The position numbers and the translations under genes were made by a program. A model generated the notes under the pieces. It was not told the origin of the DNA. It saw only the letters and a list, made by a program, of their open reading frames with translations, and made no database searches. 64,000 nt of DNA, from positions 1 to 64,000 of the forward strand of contig JAFPTC010000103.1 of assembly GCA_017400455.1 (NCBI GenBank), given 5' to 3'. Positions within the stretch are counted from its first letter, which is position 1; every line of letters starts with the position of its first letter. The stretch comes from Prevotella sp. (GTDB lineage Bacteria > Bacteroidota > Bacteroidia > Bacteroidales > Bacteroidaceae). Of the stretch, positions 24,864 to 34,985 are shown in pieces.

Positions 24864-25874
24864 TCAGCTGGCCAGCAGCTGGCGGGCAAACTCAATGATG
24901 GTGTCGCGGCCACGGGCAAAGTCGGCATCGGTGATGTCCACCCGGTAGTCGGGATCGATGCCGAACTCGATGCTCTGGCGCTGGGCGTCGTAGGTGGGCA
25001 CGGCCGAGAAGCGCACGCTCCACCCGTTGGGCAGCGACGAGCTGAAGGGCATGCCGGCGCCGCCGCCCGTGTGGTCGCCCACGATCTTGGCCTGCGGCAG
25101 GGCCTTCATGTACATGACAAACTCGTTGGCGGCGCTGTAGACGTGGCGGTTGGTGAGCACCACGACGGGCTTGTGCCAGCGCAGGTTGCTCGATGGCTCC
25201 AGATAGTGAGGCTCCATGGACGAGAACTCGCCGTGGCCAGGGCCGGTCTTGTGCTGGACGTAGCCCACCAGCGTCTTCTCCTGGCAGAAGCGGGCCGCCA
25301 GCTTGTCGGCATTGGTCAGGTCGCCGCCGCCGTTGTTGCGGATGTCGATGATGATGCCTTGACAGAGCATCATGTGCATCAGCACATCGTCAAGGTTGCC
25401 CTCGCCAATAGGCGAAGAGAAACTCTCATAGCGAATGTAGCCAATGTTGTCGTCGAGGATGCGATAGTCCAGGCCCGACGCAATTTTGTAGTCGGTGCCC
25501 ATGTAGCGGCGCAGGAGCGTGTCGCTGAAGTTGGCGGGATAGTTTTCATACCACGACCAGTAGCGCCCGTAGTCGTGGGAGGCCGAGAGGTTGACGTGGC
25601 CGTCGCGCAGCTCGCCGAGCATCTGGGTGAGCACCTCGAAGAGCTGCATCTGGCTCATGTCGTCGTCCACGCGCACGCGATACTTATCATATACGGCCTG
25701 CCAGTCGAGGCCTATCTCGTGCTGCTTGTAGTCCAGGAAACAATAGTGGCGGTCGATGATGCGCCAAAGGGCCTCGAAATTGCCTTGGGGCGTGTCGTCG
25801 AACTCCTCCTCGTCCACACAGGAGAGACATAGCGCCGAGACCAAACCAATAAGGAAAAACAGTATTTTCCGCAT
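24864..25874 (-). CDS. S41 family peptidase lipoprotein
   Basis: A 336-residue protein with a lipoprotein signal MRKILFFLIGLVSALCLSC (lipobox LCLSC) followed by acidic VDEEEFDD. The S41 (C-terminal processing peptidase) core is present: LGELRDGHVNL, IGYIRYESF, GIIIDIRNNGGGDLTNAD, and the nucleophile region VVVLTNRHVYSAANEFVMYMK with Ser, then VGDHTGGGAGMPF. No PDZ domain is obvious. It is likely an outer-membrane-anchored protease of unknown substrate. A weak -7 box (TAATTTTGC) lies at 25894-25902. Confidence 0.88.
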   Translation of the reverse strand: MRKILFFLIGLVSALCLSCVDEEEFDDTPQGNFEALWRIIDRHYCFLDYKQHEIGLDWQAVYDKYRVRVDDDMSQMQLFEVLTQMLGELRDGHVNLSASHDYGRYWSWYENYPANFSDTLLRRYMGTDYKIASGLDYRILDDNIGYIRYESFSSPIGEGNLDDVLMHMMLCQGIIIDIRNNGGGDLTNADKLAARFCQEKTLVGYVQHKTGPGHGEFSSMEPHYLEPSSNLRWHKPVVVLTNRHVYSAANEFVMYMKALPQAKIVGDHTGGGAGMPFSSSLPNGWSVRFSAVPTYDAQRQSIEFGIDPDYRVDITDADFARGRDTIIEFARQLLAS

Positions 25875-25944
25875 TCAGATATCCTATTTTAGCGGCAAAA
25901 TTACGAAAAAACGCGCAGACGGCGAAAGAAACGGGCGATTTTTT

Positions 25945-25978
25945 TTTGCGCAGAATGGGAAAACTTTTGTATCTTTAC
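25945..25978 (+). promoter_or_regulatory. Promoter left in front of the C13 peptidase remnant
   Basis: TTTG (25945-25948) and TATCTTTAC (25970-25978), about 21-base spacer. It drives only a 14-codon ORF (26008-26052, starting MQKISWDF) before the remnant. Confidence 0.45.
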
Positions 25979-26055
25979 AGGGAATAAATAGTTTTAACTA
26001 AGTAATATGCAAAAAATAAGTTGGGATTTTTCGAGGTACGAGGTACGTTGAAACC

Positions 26056-26403
26056 ATGAGTGCCAACAAGCAGTACCGCAGGATGATGATGGCTTTGGAG
26101 ACCTGCTTCAGCGGAAAGTGGGGCGAGGAACTTACTGGCATACCCGACCTGCTGGTGCTCACCGCCGCCAGTCCCTATGAGACCAGCAAGGCCGACAGCT
26201 TCAGCCAGGAGCTGGGCGTCTTTGTCAGCAACGCCTTTACCCGTGCTTTCAGGTCGGAGCTTCTGAAGTTTGAAGACACGTCGTTCTACAATCTCTACAT
26301 GTCGCTGCACAAGGCCACCAACGGCTCGCACGTGTCCATCTACAACGAGACAAACTATGGCTCGGTCTATAGCAACAGCATCGGGGATTACTTCCCGCTA
26401 TAG
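26056..26403 (+). pseudogene. Remnant of a C13 (legumain-like) cysteine peptidase
   Basis: The 115 codons contain ETCFSGKWGEELTG with the candidate catalytic Cys and DLLVLTAASPYETSKAD, then GVFVSNAFTRAF, a pattern of C13/caspase-fold peptidases. The N-terminal half with the catalytic His is missing. A promoter and an intact start (ATG 26008, MQKISWDF...) remain just upstream but stop after 14 codons, consistent with an internal deletion. Confidence 0.6.
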
Positions 26404-26442
26404 CCCGTGTCAACTTCTGAGTAACGAGGGAAAGGCTGCGCC

Positions 26443-27237
26443 TTACAGCCCTTTGATGACGCCCAGCATAAGGCTGTGGCTCAGCACGTGCTGCTTGAGG
26501 TTGTTCACGCGCAGCTGCTGATAGTCGCCCAGATAGCCCACGGAAAGGGCGAGGGTGCGTCCTACCTTGTGCGACAGTGACAATTGCTGGCGGAACGAGG
26601 GTTGCGAGACGAAGGTTGTGGGCACCAGGTTGTGGTCGTAGTTGCCCTGGGAAAAGAGTTCATAGTAGGACTGCCCATAGTTTGGGCTGAAGGCCACGCC
26701 CACTAAGGGCAGCTCCACCTCGTAGCGCAGCACGGCACGCCCCAGCTTGTTCATGGCCTCGCTTTTGAACAGCCGGAACTGCCAAGTGGCAATGGCCGAA
26801 GGCATGAGCTGCAAGCTCAGGCGGCCCTGGGCGGGATTGTTTGAGTTGCGCGTGTTATAAATGAAGCCCACGCCCAGGTTGGCCACGGCGCCTGCCTGCA
26901 GGCTTACCCGATTGTTCAGCAGGTGCCAGCCCCGATAGCGTCCCAGCATGAAATGATAGTCGCCCGCCAGCGTCGACTCGTTGTCGGCGCGGTCCTTGGC
27001 AGTGCCATACTGCACCTGATGCTGCACCAGGGTAGTCCAGCGAGACTCAGGCTTCGTCCAGCGCGTGCCCGAGAGGAAGGTGATGGCCTCGCCACGAAAC
27101 TTTTCCTGCGACAGATAGGTGTCGAGCACCTGCATCGAGCCCGAGCCCAGCTGATAGAAGGTCTGAGCCCACAGCGGGCCGGCTGGCCAGAGCAGCAGCA
27201 ACAGCCCCACGACCCACGCCCATTTGCTATTCTTCAT
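26443..27237 (-). CDS. Outer-membrane protein, DUF3316-like
   Basis: A 264-residue protein with signal peptide ([18 protein letters not shown]) and alternating polar/hydrophobic strands throughout (for example [32 protein letters not shown]), ending [13 protein letters not shown]. This fits a small beta-barrel. It resembles DUF3316 proteins, although I cannot verify the family. It overlaps the end of the topoisomerase gene by 11 bases, so it is probably co-transcribed and translationally coupled. Confidence 0.7.
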   Translation of the reverse strand: MKNSKWAWVVGLLLLLWPAGPLWAQTFYQLGSGSMQVLDTYLSQEKFRGEAITFLSGTRWTKPESRWTTLVQHQVQYGTAKDRADNESTLAGDYHFMLGRYRGWHLLNNRVSLQAGAVANLGVGFIYNTRNSNNPAQGRLSLQLMPSAIATWQFRLFKSEAMNKLGRAVLRYEVELPLVGVAFSPNYGQSYYELFSQGNYDHNLVPTTFVSQPSFRQQLSLSHKVGRTLALSVGYLGDYQQLRVNNLKQHVLSHSLMLGVIKGL

Positions 27238-29905
27238 CGGGGAAAAGTCTTAGTTGTCCGGTCATTTCGTCGATTACCTGCTGCTGGCTTTTGCCGGCAT
27301 CGGGGTCGAGTATGGGTTCTTCGGCTTCGACGGGCTCTTCAGGCTCTTCGGCCTCTTCGGGGAACCTGACGGGCTCCAGCTCCACGATGCTCTCCACCTC
27401 GTAGGTGCTGATGCGCTTGCCCTTGGCCTTGAAGCCCTTCACGGCAATGAACTGCTCGGCGTCGATGTCTTCCTTGCCACGGAACTCGTCCTTGCCGCCA
27501 TAGGTCACGCCCACGAGAGGGAAGGCCTGGTCGCTGAGGAGCACCAGTTTCGAGAGGGGGTTCTCGCCCAGGAAGTTCTGCTTACGCTTTGATGCCTCCA
27601 TGAGGAATCGCTTCATGTAGGGGTATCCTTGGTTGTCGGCATCGAAGAGCACGGCTGTCCACACCTTGTCGGGCTGGAACTTCTCGATGCGCAAGATGTT
27701 GTCCTCGTAGTGGTTGTTCAGGTCGAAGTTAGAGAGATAGAAGTCGCCATTAGGCAGCACCACCAGTATCTGGTCTTCGTCGAAGAACTCGCCCAGCAGG
27801 CGTCCGTGCTCGTCGTAGTTCAGTCGGTTCACGTCGGGGTCGAACCACACCTTTCGTCCGCCCAGGGTGCTGTGGCCCTGGCTCTTTAGGGCAATGCGGT
27901 GAACGGGTTTCTTGGTGAGCAGGTTGCCCTTCGAGGCGCGGCCCTTGATGAGGATGTCGGCAAACGAACGTTCGAGGAAGATGCTGGCTCGCGGATTGGC
28001 CGCCTGCACGGAGGCGTCGAGCGTTACCTTGATCACCTCGGCCTCGCCGTTGGGGTTGGCGGTGAAGTAGAGGATGCGCGAGCCCGGCGTGCCCTGAGTG
28101 AGGTCGTATTCGCGGTCGCGGGTGATGCCCGTGATGTTGAATCGCTTCATGTAGCAGGGGCCGGCCTTGCCGTCGCGATATACTACATTATATATAGTAC
28201 GCTTGTCGCTCTTCTTGAACACGGCGAGCCAGAGCAGGTTCTTGCCCACGAAGAGCTTTTCGGCCACGCGCACCACCTTGTACTTTCCGTCGCGATAGAA
28301 GATGACGATGTCGTCGATGTCGGAGCAGTTGCACACGAACTCGTCCTTCTTCAGCCCCGTTCCTATGAAGCCCTCCTGCCGGTTGACGTAGAGCTTCTGG
28401 TTGGCTTCGGCCACCTTGGTGGCCTCGATGGTGTCGAAGTTCTTGATTTCCGTCAGCCGTGGGTGGTCTTTGCCATACTTGTCCTTGAGGAACTGGAACC
28501 AGGCGGCCGTCACCTCCACCAGGTTGGCCAGGTCGTGGTCTATCTGCTCAATCTCGGCCTTGATGCGGGCCATCAGCTCGTCGGCCTTTTCCTTATTGAA
28601 CTTCAGTATGCGCTGCATTTTTATCTCCAGCAGGCGCAGGATGTCGTCCTTCGTCACCTCGCGCACCAGCCGGGGGTAGTAGGGTGTCAGGCGTTCGTCA
28701 ATATGCTCGCACACCTTGTCCACGTTGGGGGCTTCCTCGAATTTCTTGTCCTTGTAGATGCGTTCTTCAATGAAGATTTTCTCCAGACTCTGGAAGTGCA
28801 GCTGCTCCAGCAGCTCGTTCTTTCTGATTTCCAGCTCCTGCCGAATGAGGTCCTTGGTGCGCTCGGTGCTGTGGATGAGCACGTCGCTCACGGTGAGGAA
28901 CTGGGGCTTATCGTCCTTGATGACGCAGCAGTTGGGCGAGATGTTGATTTCGCAGTCGGTAAAGGCATAGAGGGCGTCGATGGTTTTGTCGCTGCTCACG
29001 CCGGGGGCCAGGTGCACCAGTATCTCGACCTGCGCCGAGGTGAGGTCGTCGACGTGGCGGGCCTTGATCTTGCCTTTTTCTATGGCCTTGGTAATGCTTT
29101 CGCAAAGGGTGGACACGGTTTTGGTGAAGGGCAGCTCGCGAATGACCAGCGTCTTCTGGTCGAGTTTCTCAATCTTAGCCCTCACCTTCAGCACGCCGCC
29201 GCGCTGGCCGTCGTTATATTTGCTCACGTCAATGGAGCCGCCCGTCTGGAAGTCGGGGTAGAGGTGGAACTCCTCGCCATGCAGATAGCTGATGGCGGCA
29301 TCGCAAATCTCGTTGAAGTTATGGGGCAGGATTTTCGACGACAGGCCCACGGCAATGCCTTCGGCGCCCTGCGAGAGCAGCAGGGGGAACTTCACGGGCA
29401 GGGTGATGGGCTCCTTGTTGCGGCCGTCGTAGCTGAGCTGCCACTCGGTGGTCTTGGGGTTGAACACGGTGTCGAGGGCGAATTTCGACAGGCGCGCCTC
29501 GATGTATCGTGGCGCGGCGGCACGGTCGCCCGTGAGAATGTTGCCCCAGTTGCCCTGGGTGTCCACCAGCAGGTCTTTCTGTCCCAGCTGCACCAGTGCG
29601 TCGCCTATGGAGGCATCGCCGTGGGGGTGGAACTGCATGGTGTGGCCCACGATGTTGGCCACCTTGTTGTAGCGGCCGTCGTCCATGCGCTTCATCGAGT
29701 GGAGTATGCGTCGCTGCACGGGCTTCAGTCCGTCCTCGATGTGAGGTACGGCGCGTTCGAGTATGACATACGACGCATAGTCCAGAAACCAGTTCTGGTA
29801 CATGCCGCTGAGGTGATGAACCACCGCAGCGTCGAAACGGTTGGCAGGTTTATAGTCGGAATGGCCCTCAGCCAGTTCCTCTATCTCCTCTATTTTGTCG
29901 TCCAT
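27227..29905 (-). CDS. parC: DNA topoisomerase IV subunit A
   Basis: An 892-residue type IIA topoisomerase A subunit. The N-terminal breakage-reunion domain is clear: [32 protein letters not shown] and the active-site Tyr Y134 in [12 protein letters not shown] long coiled-coil/tower region follows, and then a beta-pinwheel C-terminal domain ([32 protein letters not shown]). The last 60 residues are rich in Glu/Pro. It lacks a canonical gyrase box as far as I can see, which favours ParC over GyrA. ParE is not in this window. Confidence 0.9.
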   Translation of the reverse strand: MDDKIEEIEELAEGHSDYKPANRFDAAVVHHLSGMYQNWFLDYASYVILERAVPHIEDGLKPVQRRILHSMKRMDDGRYNKVANIVGHTMQFHPHGDASIGDALVQLGQKDLLVDTQGNWGNILTGDRAAAPRYIEARLSKFALDTVFNPKTTEWQLSYDGRNKEPITLPVKFPLLLSQGAEGIAVGLSSKILPHNFNEICDAAISYLHGEEFHLYPDFQTGGSIDVSKYNDGQRGGVLKVRAKIEKLDQKTLVIRELPFTKTVSTLCESITKAIEKGKIKARHVDDLTSAQVEILVHLAPGVSSDKTIDALYAFTDCEINISPNCCVIKDDKPQFLTVSDVLIHSTERTKDLIRQELEIRKNELLEQLHFQSLEKIFIEERIYKDKKFEEAPNVDKVCEHIDERLTPYYPRLVREVTKDDILRLLEIKMQRILKFNKEKADELMARIKAEIEQIDHDLANLVEVTAAWFQFLKDKYGKDHPRLTEIKNFDTIEATKVAEANQKLYVNRQEGFIGTGLKKDEFVCNCSDIDDIVIFYRDGKYKVVRVAEKLFVGKNLLWLAVFKKSDKRTIYNVVYRDGKAGPCYMKRFNITGITRDREYDLTQGTPGSRILYFTANPNGEAEVIKVTLDASVQAANPRASIFLERSFADILIKGRASKGNLLTKKPVHRIALKSQGHSTLGGRKVWFDPDVNRLNYDEHGRLLGEFFDEDQILVVLPNGDFYLSNFDLNNHYEDNILRIEKFQPDKVWTAVLFDADNQGYPYMKRFLMEASKRKQNFLGENPLSKLVLLSDQAFPLVGVTYGGKDEFRGKEDIDAEQFIAVKGFKAKGKRISTYEVESIVELEPVRFPEEAEEPEEPVEAEEPILDPDAGKSQQQVIDEMTGQLRLFPDEE

Positions 29906-29932
29906 TCTGTTTCAGGTTTTCTTTTTAATTCG

Positions 29933-29941
29933 GCAAAGATA
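29933..29941 (-). promoter_or_regulatory. -7 box of parC
   Basis: Minus-strand TATCTTTGC, 27 bases before the ATG; no good -33 box in the A-rich region upstream. Confidence 0.5.
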
Positions 29942-29997
29942 CAACAAAAAAATGGAAAAAAAGAAAAATCGGGCGACTTTTTTTCATGGGGCGCCTC

Positions 29998-30078
29998 CGC
30001 GTGAAAATTTCTCACGTGAGATTTTTTCACGGGAAGGCCTCCCAGAAAAAAATCTCACGTGAGATTTTTTTCCCTGCC
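29998..30078. repeat. 43-bp palindromic repeat, array 4 (two units)
   Basis: Cores CTCACGTGAG at 30011 and 30054, linker GGGAAGGCCTCCC. It lies between divergent promoters (parC and GH109), so it cannot be just a terminator here. The 330-base gap 29906-30235 holds nothing else but the promoters. Confidence 0.9.
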
Positions 30079-30170
30079 GTTCCCCCCTATGCTGCAACAC
30101 TGTTGCAGCAAAGAGAAACGGCGGCCCAGGGGGCTTTTTGGGCCCTTGCGAAAAAAAAGGGCCACTTTGG

Positions 30171-30201
30171 TTGGTCAATCAAAATAATGTTTGTACCTTT
30201 G
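30171..30201 (+). promoter_or_regulatory. Promoter of the GH109-kinase pair
   Basis: TTG (30171-30173) and TACCTTTG (30194-30201), 20-base spacer. Confidence 0.65.
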
Positions 30202-30235
30202 TAGCCAGATAAATCACTAAAAACCCATTCATGCT

Positions 30236-31621
30236 ATGAAAAGAACCCTTTCCATGCTCACGCTATGGCTGATGATGGCCCTACTGGCTATGGCCCAACA
30301 GCCAAAGATGATTCAAACCGACGTGCCCCAGCGGCCGGCCGGCCAGCGCGACGTGCTACAGCTCACAGCCCCGCCCATGAAGGTGGTGCGCGTGGGATTC
30401 ATCGGCTTGGGCATGCGCGGCCCGGGCGCCGTGGAGCGCTTTGCACAGATAGAGGGCACCGACGTGAAGGGCCTTTGCGACGTGGAGGCCGCCCGCGTGG
30501 AGGCCTGCCAAAAACTACTGGAGAAACACGGAAGGCCACGCGCCACCGCCTATAGCGGATCGACCGAGGCATATAAGAAGATGTGCGAACGAAAGGACAT
30601 CGACCTCATCTACATTGCCACCGACTGGGTTCACCACGTGCCACTGGCCCTCTACGCCATGGAGCACGGCAAGCACGTGGCCATAGAGGTACCCGCTGCC
30701 ATGGATATGGACGAGATTTGGCAGCTCATCAACACCTCGGAGCGCACCCGACTGCACTGCATGATGCTGGAGAACTGCGTCTATGACTTCTTCGAGCTCT
30801 CGGCACTGAACATGGCCCAGCAAGGACTCTTTGGCGAGGTGCTGCATGTGGAGGGCGCCTACCAGCACAACCTGGACGACTTCTGGACAGCCTACTGGAA
30901 CAACTGGCGACTGGACTTCAACGCCCGCCACCGAGGCGACGTCTACCCCACCCACGGAATAGGCCCCGACTGCCAGGTGCTGAACATCCATCGCGGCGAC
31001 CGCATGGACTATCTCGTGGCCATGGACACCAAGCCTTATAACGGCCCCCGCGTGGCAAAGAAACTGACGGGCAAGGACTGTCCCGACTTTGCCAACGGCG
31101 ACCAGACCTCGACCCTCATCCGCACCGCCAAGGGCAAGACCATGCTCATCCAGCACGACGTGCTGACGCCGCGCCCTTACAGCCGCATGTTCCAAGTGGT
31201 GGGCAGCGACGGCTATGCCAGCAAATATCCCGTGAACCAGCTCCTCTTCCGACAGGAGCAGCTGGCCGGAAGCGGCATTCCCGACCACGAAAACCTGAAT
31301 GCCCACTCGCCGCTGCCCGACAGCCTCTGCCAGGCCATGCTGCATAAATATCTGCCCGCCTTTGTGAAGGAGCTGGAGGAAAAGGCCCGCCGCGTGGGCG
31401 GCCATGGCGGCATGGACTTCCTCATGGACTATAGGCTCATCTACTGCCTGCAAAACGGGCTGCCGCTCGACATGGACGTCTACGACATGGCCGAGTGGTG
31501 CTGCATAGGTCCCCTGTCGCGCCTCTCGCTTGAGAACGGTTCCATGCCGGTGGCCATCCCTGACTTCACCCGTGGCGGCTGGGACCGCATCAAGGGCTTC
31601 AAGTATGCTTTCAAGGAGTAG
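30236..31621 (+). CDS. GH109 family (Gfo/Idh/MocA fold) alpha-N-acetylgalactosaminidase-like
   Basis: A 461-residue secreted protein (signal peptide ...MMALLAMAQ). The NAD-binding Rossmann motif is VGFIGLGMRGPGAVER, and GKHVAIEVPAAM, the catalytic-region GDVYPTHGIGP and HGGMDFLMDYRL follow, the pattern of GH109. These enzymes use bound NAD to hydrolyse alpha-GalNAc links, for example on mucin or blood-group A structures. The next gene is a kinase of the N-acetylhexosamine 1-kinase type, which supports an amino-sugar substrate. Confidence 0.88.
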   Translation: MKRTLSMLTLWLMMALLAMAQQPKMIQTDVPQRPAGQRDVLQLTAPPMKVVRVGFIGLGMRGPGAVERFAQIEGTDVKGLCDVEAARVEACQKLLEKHGRPRATAYSGSTEAYKKMCERKDIDLIYIATDWVHHVPLALYAMEHGKHVAIEVPAAMDMDEIWQLINTSERTRLHCMMLENCVYDFFELSALNMAQQGLFGEVLHVEGAYQHNLDDFWTAYWNNWRLDFNARHRGDVYPTHGIGPDCQVLNIHRGDRMDYLVAMDTKPYNGPRVAKKLTGKDCPDFANGDQTSTLIRTAKGKTMLIQHDVLTPRPYSRMFQVVGSDGYASKYPVNQLLFRQEQLAGSGIPDHENLNAHSPLPDSLCQAMLHKYLPAFVKELEEKARRVGGHGGMDFLMDYRLIYCLQNGLPLDMDVYDMAEWCCIGPLSRLSLENGSMPVAIPDFTRGGWDRIKGFKYAFKE

Positions 31622-31625
31622 CACC

Positions 31626-32714
31626 ATGAACAGCCAGCAGCTCATCAGCACCTGCAAGGCCTTCTGCCTGGAAGGCACGCTCAAGGAGGTAACCCCCTTG
31701 GGCAACGGCTTGATTAACGACACCTATCTGGCCCAGACGGCCGAGGCCGACCTGCCCGACTACGTGCTGCAACGCATCAACCACGCCGTGTTCACCGACG
31801 TGGAGCTGCTGCAACACAACATCGAGGCCGTGACCGCCCACCTGCGCCACAAGCTGGAGGCTGAGGGCATCGGCGACATCGACCGTCGGGTGCTGCGCTT
31901 CATGCCTACGCCCCAAGGAAAGACCTACCACTTCGACGGCCAAAACTACTGGCGCATGTCGGTATATATTCCCCGCACACTCACCATCGACGAGGTGACG
32001 CCCCAGAGCGCCTACGCCTGCGGCATGACCTTCGGCCACTTTGAACAGCAGCTCACCGACCTGAAGGAGCCGCTGGGCGAGACCATTCCCGATTTCCACA
32101 ACATGGAACTGCGCCTCAGCCAGCTGAAGCAGGCCGTGGCCGCCGACCGCGCCGGACGCGTGGCCACCGTGGGGCCGGAACTGGACCTCATAGCCCAGCA
32201 CGCCGGCCAGATGGCACTGGCCGAGCAGCTGCACCGACAGGGACGGCTGCCCAAGCGCATCTGCCACTGCGACACGAAGGTGAACAACATGCTTTTCGAC
32301 CAGGAGGGCAAGGAGGTGCTCTGCGTCATCGACCTCGACACCGTCATGCCCGCCTACGTCTTCTCTGACTATGGCGACTTCCTGCGCACCGCCGCCAACA
32401 CCGTGGCCGAGGACTGGCCCGAGCTGGCCGACGTGGACTTCCGATGGGATGTCTTCGAGGCCTTCACTCGTGGCTATCTGCAGTCGGCTGCCAGCTTCCT
32501 CACGCCTGTGGAGCGAAGCCACCTGCCCTTTGCCGCGATGCTCTTCCCCATGATGCAGGCCGTGCGCTTCCTGGCCGACTACCTGAACGGCGACACCTAC
32601 TACAAGACATCCTACGCCGACCATAACTTGGTGCGCACGCGCAACCAGCTGCGCCTGTTCAGGCAGGTGCTGGCCCGCCGGCAGGACATGGAGCAATTTG
32701 TGGAAAGCTGTTAA
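31626..32714 (+). CDS. nahK: N-acetylhexosamine 1-kinase-like phosphotransferase
   Basis: A 362-residue cytoplasmic APH-fold kinase. Motifs: GNGLINDTYL near the N-terminus, RICHCDTKVNNMLF (Brenner-type catalytic loop with Asp and Asn) and VIDLDTVMPAYVFSDYGDFLR (metal-binding DxD region), all as in NahK. NahK phosphorylates C1 of GalNAc/GlcNAc. It starts 4 bases after the GH109 gene, so the pair would release and then activate GalNAc. An in-frame start upstream at 31530 lies inside GH109 and is rejected. Confidence 0.85.
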   Translation: MNSQQLISTCKAFCLEGTLKEVTPLGNGLINDTYLAQTAEADLPDYVLQRINHAVFTDVELLQHNIEAVTAHLRHKLEAEGIGDIDRRVLRFMPTPQGKTYHFDGQNYWRMSVYIPRTLTIDEVTPQSAYACGMTFGHFEQQLTDLKEPLGETIPDFHNMELRLSQLKQAVAADRAGRVATVGPELDLIAQHAGQMALAEQLHRQGRLPKRICHCDTKVNNMLFDQEGKEVLCVIDLDTVMPAYVFSDYGDFLRTAANTVAEDWPELADVDFRWDVFEAFTRGYLQSAASFLTPVERSHLPFAAMLFPMMQAVRFLADYLNGDTYYKTSYADHNLVRTRNQLRLFRQVLARRQDMEQFVESC

Positions 32715-32733
32715 CAAGCATTTCGAGCACGTT

Positions 32734-33444
32734 ATGAAATACGTATCACTGCCCCCCACCACCGAAGAACGGCACCTGTCGTTCTATCTGGCCATGGAGG
32801 AATATCTGGCCCGCTGCACCGACGAGCCCGACCTGCTGTTCCTCTGGCAGGTGGAGCCCACCGTCATCTTCGGACGCAACCAGCAGATGGAAAACGAAGT
32901 GAACGTAGAATACTGCCAGCAGCACGGCATAGAGATGTACCGGCGGAAAAGCGGCGGCGGATGCGTCTATGCCGACCGCGACAACGTGATGTTCTCCTAC
33001 ATCACGAAGGACGAAGAAGTGGGGCTCACCTTCAGCCGTTTCCTGGGCATGCTGCAACTGGTGCTCAGGAAAATGGACATACAGAGCACCAGCACCAGCC
33101 ACAACGACCTGCTCATCGACGGACGCAAGGTGAGCGGAGCGGCATTCTATCACCTGCCCGGACGCAGCATCGTCCACGCCACCATGCTCTACGACACCAA
33201 CATGGACCACATGCTCAACGCCATCACACCCGCCCGCCAAAAGCTGGAGGCTAAGGGCATCAAGAGCGTGCGCCAGCGCATCACCCTACTGAAGGACCAC
33301 ACCTCGCTGAGCCTGGACGAGTTTAAGCAGCTGGCACGCCAGACGCTCTGCACCGGCGAGCTGAAGCTGGCCTACGACGAGGTGGCGGCCATCAAACAGC
33401 TGGAGCAAGAATACCTGCGCCAGGAGTTCATCATGAGAATGTAA
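32734..33444 (+). CDS. lplA: Lipoate-protein ligase
   Basis: A 236-residue LplA-family enzyme. The lipoate-binding pattern RRKSGGGCVYAD follows VIFGRNQQMENEVN, and the catalytic Lys region is DLLIDGRKVSGAAFYH. It attaches lipoate to the H protein and other carriers. It starts 19 bases after nahK and ends 32 bases before gcvT; the link to the glycine cleavage genes, including gcvH, indicates H protein as its main target. Confidence 0.92.
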   Translation: MKYVSLPPTTEERHLSFYLAMEEYLARCTDEPDLLFLWQVEPTVIFGRNQQMENEVNVEYCQQHGIEMYRRKSGGGCVYADRDNVMFSYITKDEEVGLTFSRFLGMLQLVLRKMDIQSTSTSHNDLLIDGRKVSGAAFYHLPGRSIVHATMLYDTNMDHMLNAITPARQKLEAKGIKSVRQRITLLKDHTSLSLDEFKQLARQTLCTGELKLAYDEVAAIKQLEQEYLRQEFIMRM

Positions 33445-33476
33445 TCACCATTGCTAACCATAAACCCCATCAGCTT

Positions 33477-34601
33477 ATGAAAAGAACCTGTCTTTATGAC
33501 AAACACGTGGCCCTGGGCGCCCTGATGTCACCCTTTGCAGGCTACGACATGCCCATACAGTACACCAACATCACCGACGAGCACCAGGCCGTGCGCCAGG
33601 CTTGCGGCGTATTTGATGTCAGCCACATGGGCGAGGTAAGCGTGCGCGGCAAGGATGCCGAGCGCTATGTGCAGCACATCTTCACCAACGACGTCAGCGG
33701 TGCTCCCCAAGGGAAAATCTTCTACGGCATGATGTGCTATCCCAATGGCGGCACCGTGGACGACCTGCTGGTCTATAAGATGGCGGTGAGTACCAGCCAT
33801 CTGGGCGAGCAGGAGTTCTTCCTCGTTATCAACGCTGCCAACATCGACAAGGACTGGGCCTGGATGCAGGAGCAGGCTCAGGGCTTCGACATTGACCTGC
33901 AGAACAAGTCGGACGACTACGGACAGCTGGCCGTGCAAGGGCCGGAGGCCGAGAAGGTGATGGAGGAAGTGCTGCAGCTGCCGTGCAAGGAGCTGGAGTT
34001 CTACACCGCGAAAGTCACCCATCCCTTGGAGAAGACGGGAGAGACCGTCATCATCAGCCGAACAGGCTATACGGGCGAGGACGGATTTGAAATCTATGCC
34101 TCACCCGACTATATCAACGAATGCTGGGACAAGCTCATGGCCAGCGGCGGACGCTGCAAGCCCTGCGGACTGGGATGTCGCGACACCTTGCGCTTCGAGG
34201 TGGGGCTGCCCCTCTATGGCGACGAGCTGAGCCAGGACATCACGCCCATCATGGCCGGGCTGGGCATCTTCGTCAAACTCGACAAGGAGGGAGGCTTCAT
34301 CGGACGCGACGCGCTGGCCCGACAGAAGGCCGAAGGCGTGGAACGCAAGCTCGTAGGCATCGAACTGAAGGACAAGGCCATTCCTCGCCACGGCTACACC
34401 GTGCTCAACGCCGAGGGAGAGCCCATCGGCGAGGTGACCACCGGCTATCACACCATCTCCTCAGACAAGAGCGTCTGCATGGCACTCGTCGACAGCCGCT
34501 ACGCCAAGCTCGACACCCCCCTGCAGATTCAAATACGCAAGAAGGTGTTCCCCGGCGTGGTGGTGAAGAAACGTTTCTATGACAAACATTATAAAAAGTA
34601 A
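33477..34601 (+). CDS. gcvT: Aminomethyltransferase (glycine cleavage T protein)
   Basis: A 374-residue T protein of normal length. Motifs: FDVSHMGEVSVRG, the folate-domain ISRTGYTGEDGFEIY and GLGCRDTLRFEVGLPLYGDEL, ending in the C-terminal barrel (VGIELKDKAIPRHGY). It releases ammonia from aminomethyl-lipoyl H protein and forms 5,10-methylene-THF. First structural gene of gcvT-gcvH-gcvPA-gcvPB-lpd, 6 bases before gcvH. Confidence 0.97.
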   Translation: MKRTCLYDKHVALGALMSPFAGYDMPIQYTNITDEHQAVRQACGVFDVSHMGEVSVRGKDAERYVQHIFTNDVSGAPQGKIFYGMMCYPNGGTVDDLLVYKMAVSTSHLGEQEFFLVINAANIDKDWAWMQEQAQGFDIDLQNKSDDYGQLAVQGPEAEKVMEEVLQLPCKELEFYTAKVTHPLEKTGETVIISRTGYTGEDGFEIYASPDYINECWDKLMASGGRCKPCGLGCRDTLRFEVGLPLYGDELSQDITPIMAGLGIFVKLDKEGGFIGRDALARQKAEGVERKLVGIELKDKAIPRHGYTVLNAEGEPIGEVTTGYHTISSDKSVCMALVDSRYAKLDTPLQIQIRKKVFPGVVVKKRFYDKHYKK

Positions 34602-34607
34602 TACATT

Positions 34608-34985
34608 ATGGCAAAAGTAATTGAAGGACTCTATTACAGCGAGTCACACGAGTATGTAAAAGTAGTGGGCGATGAAGCCTACATTGGCATTACCGACTAT
34701 GCGCAGAACGCGCTGGGAAATGTGGTCTACGTAGACCTGCCCGAGGTGGACGACGTGGTAGAAGCCGGCGAGGAATTTGGCGCAGTGGAGAGCGTGAAAG
34801 CTGCCAGCGACATCATTGCTCCCGTCAGCGGCACCATCGTCGAAGTGAACGAGGCCCTGGACGACCAGCCCGAGCTGCTGAACCAAGATGCCTATGAGAA
34901 CTGGATCATAAAAGTGCAGCTCAGCGACAAGGCAGAGCTCGACAAACTGATGGACGCACAGGCCTATGAGCAGTTCTGCAAGTAA
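34608..34985 (+). CDS. gcvH: Glycine cleavage system H protein
   Basis: A 125-residue lipoyl carrier. The lipoylated Lys is K64 in AVESVKAASD; GITDYAQNALGNVVYVDLPEV is the family signature. It shuttles the aminomethyl group among P, T and L proteins. The neighbouring lplA is its likely lipoylating enzyme. Its 3' end overlaps gcvPA by 20 bases. Confidence 0.97.
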   Translation: MAKVIEGLYYSESHEYVKVVGDEAYIGITDYAQNALGNVVYVDLPEVDDVVEAGEEFGAVESVKAASDIIAPVSGTIVEVNEALDDQPELLNQDAYENWIIKVQLSDKAELDKLMDAQAYEQFCK

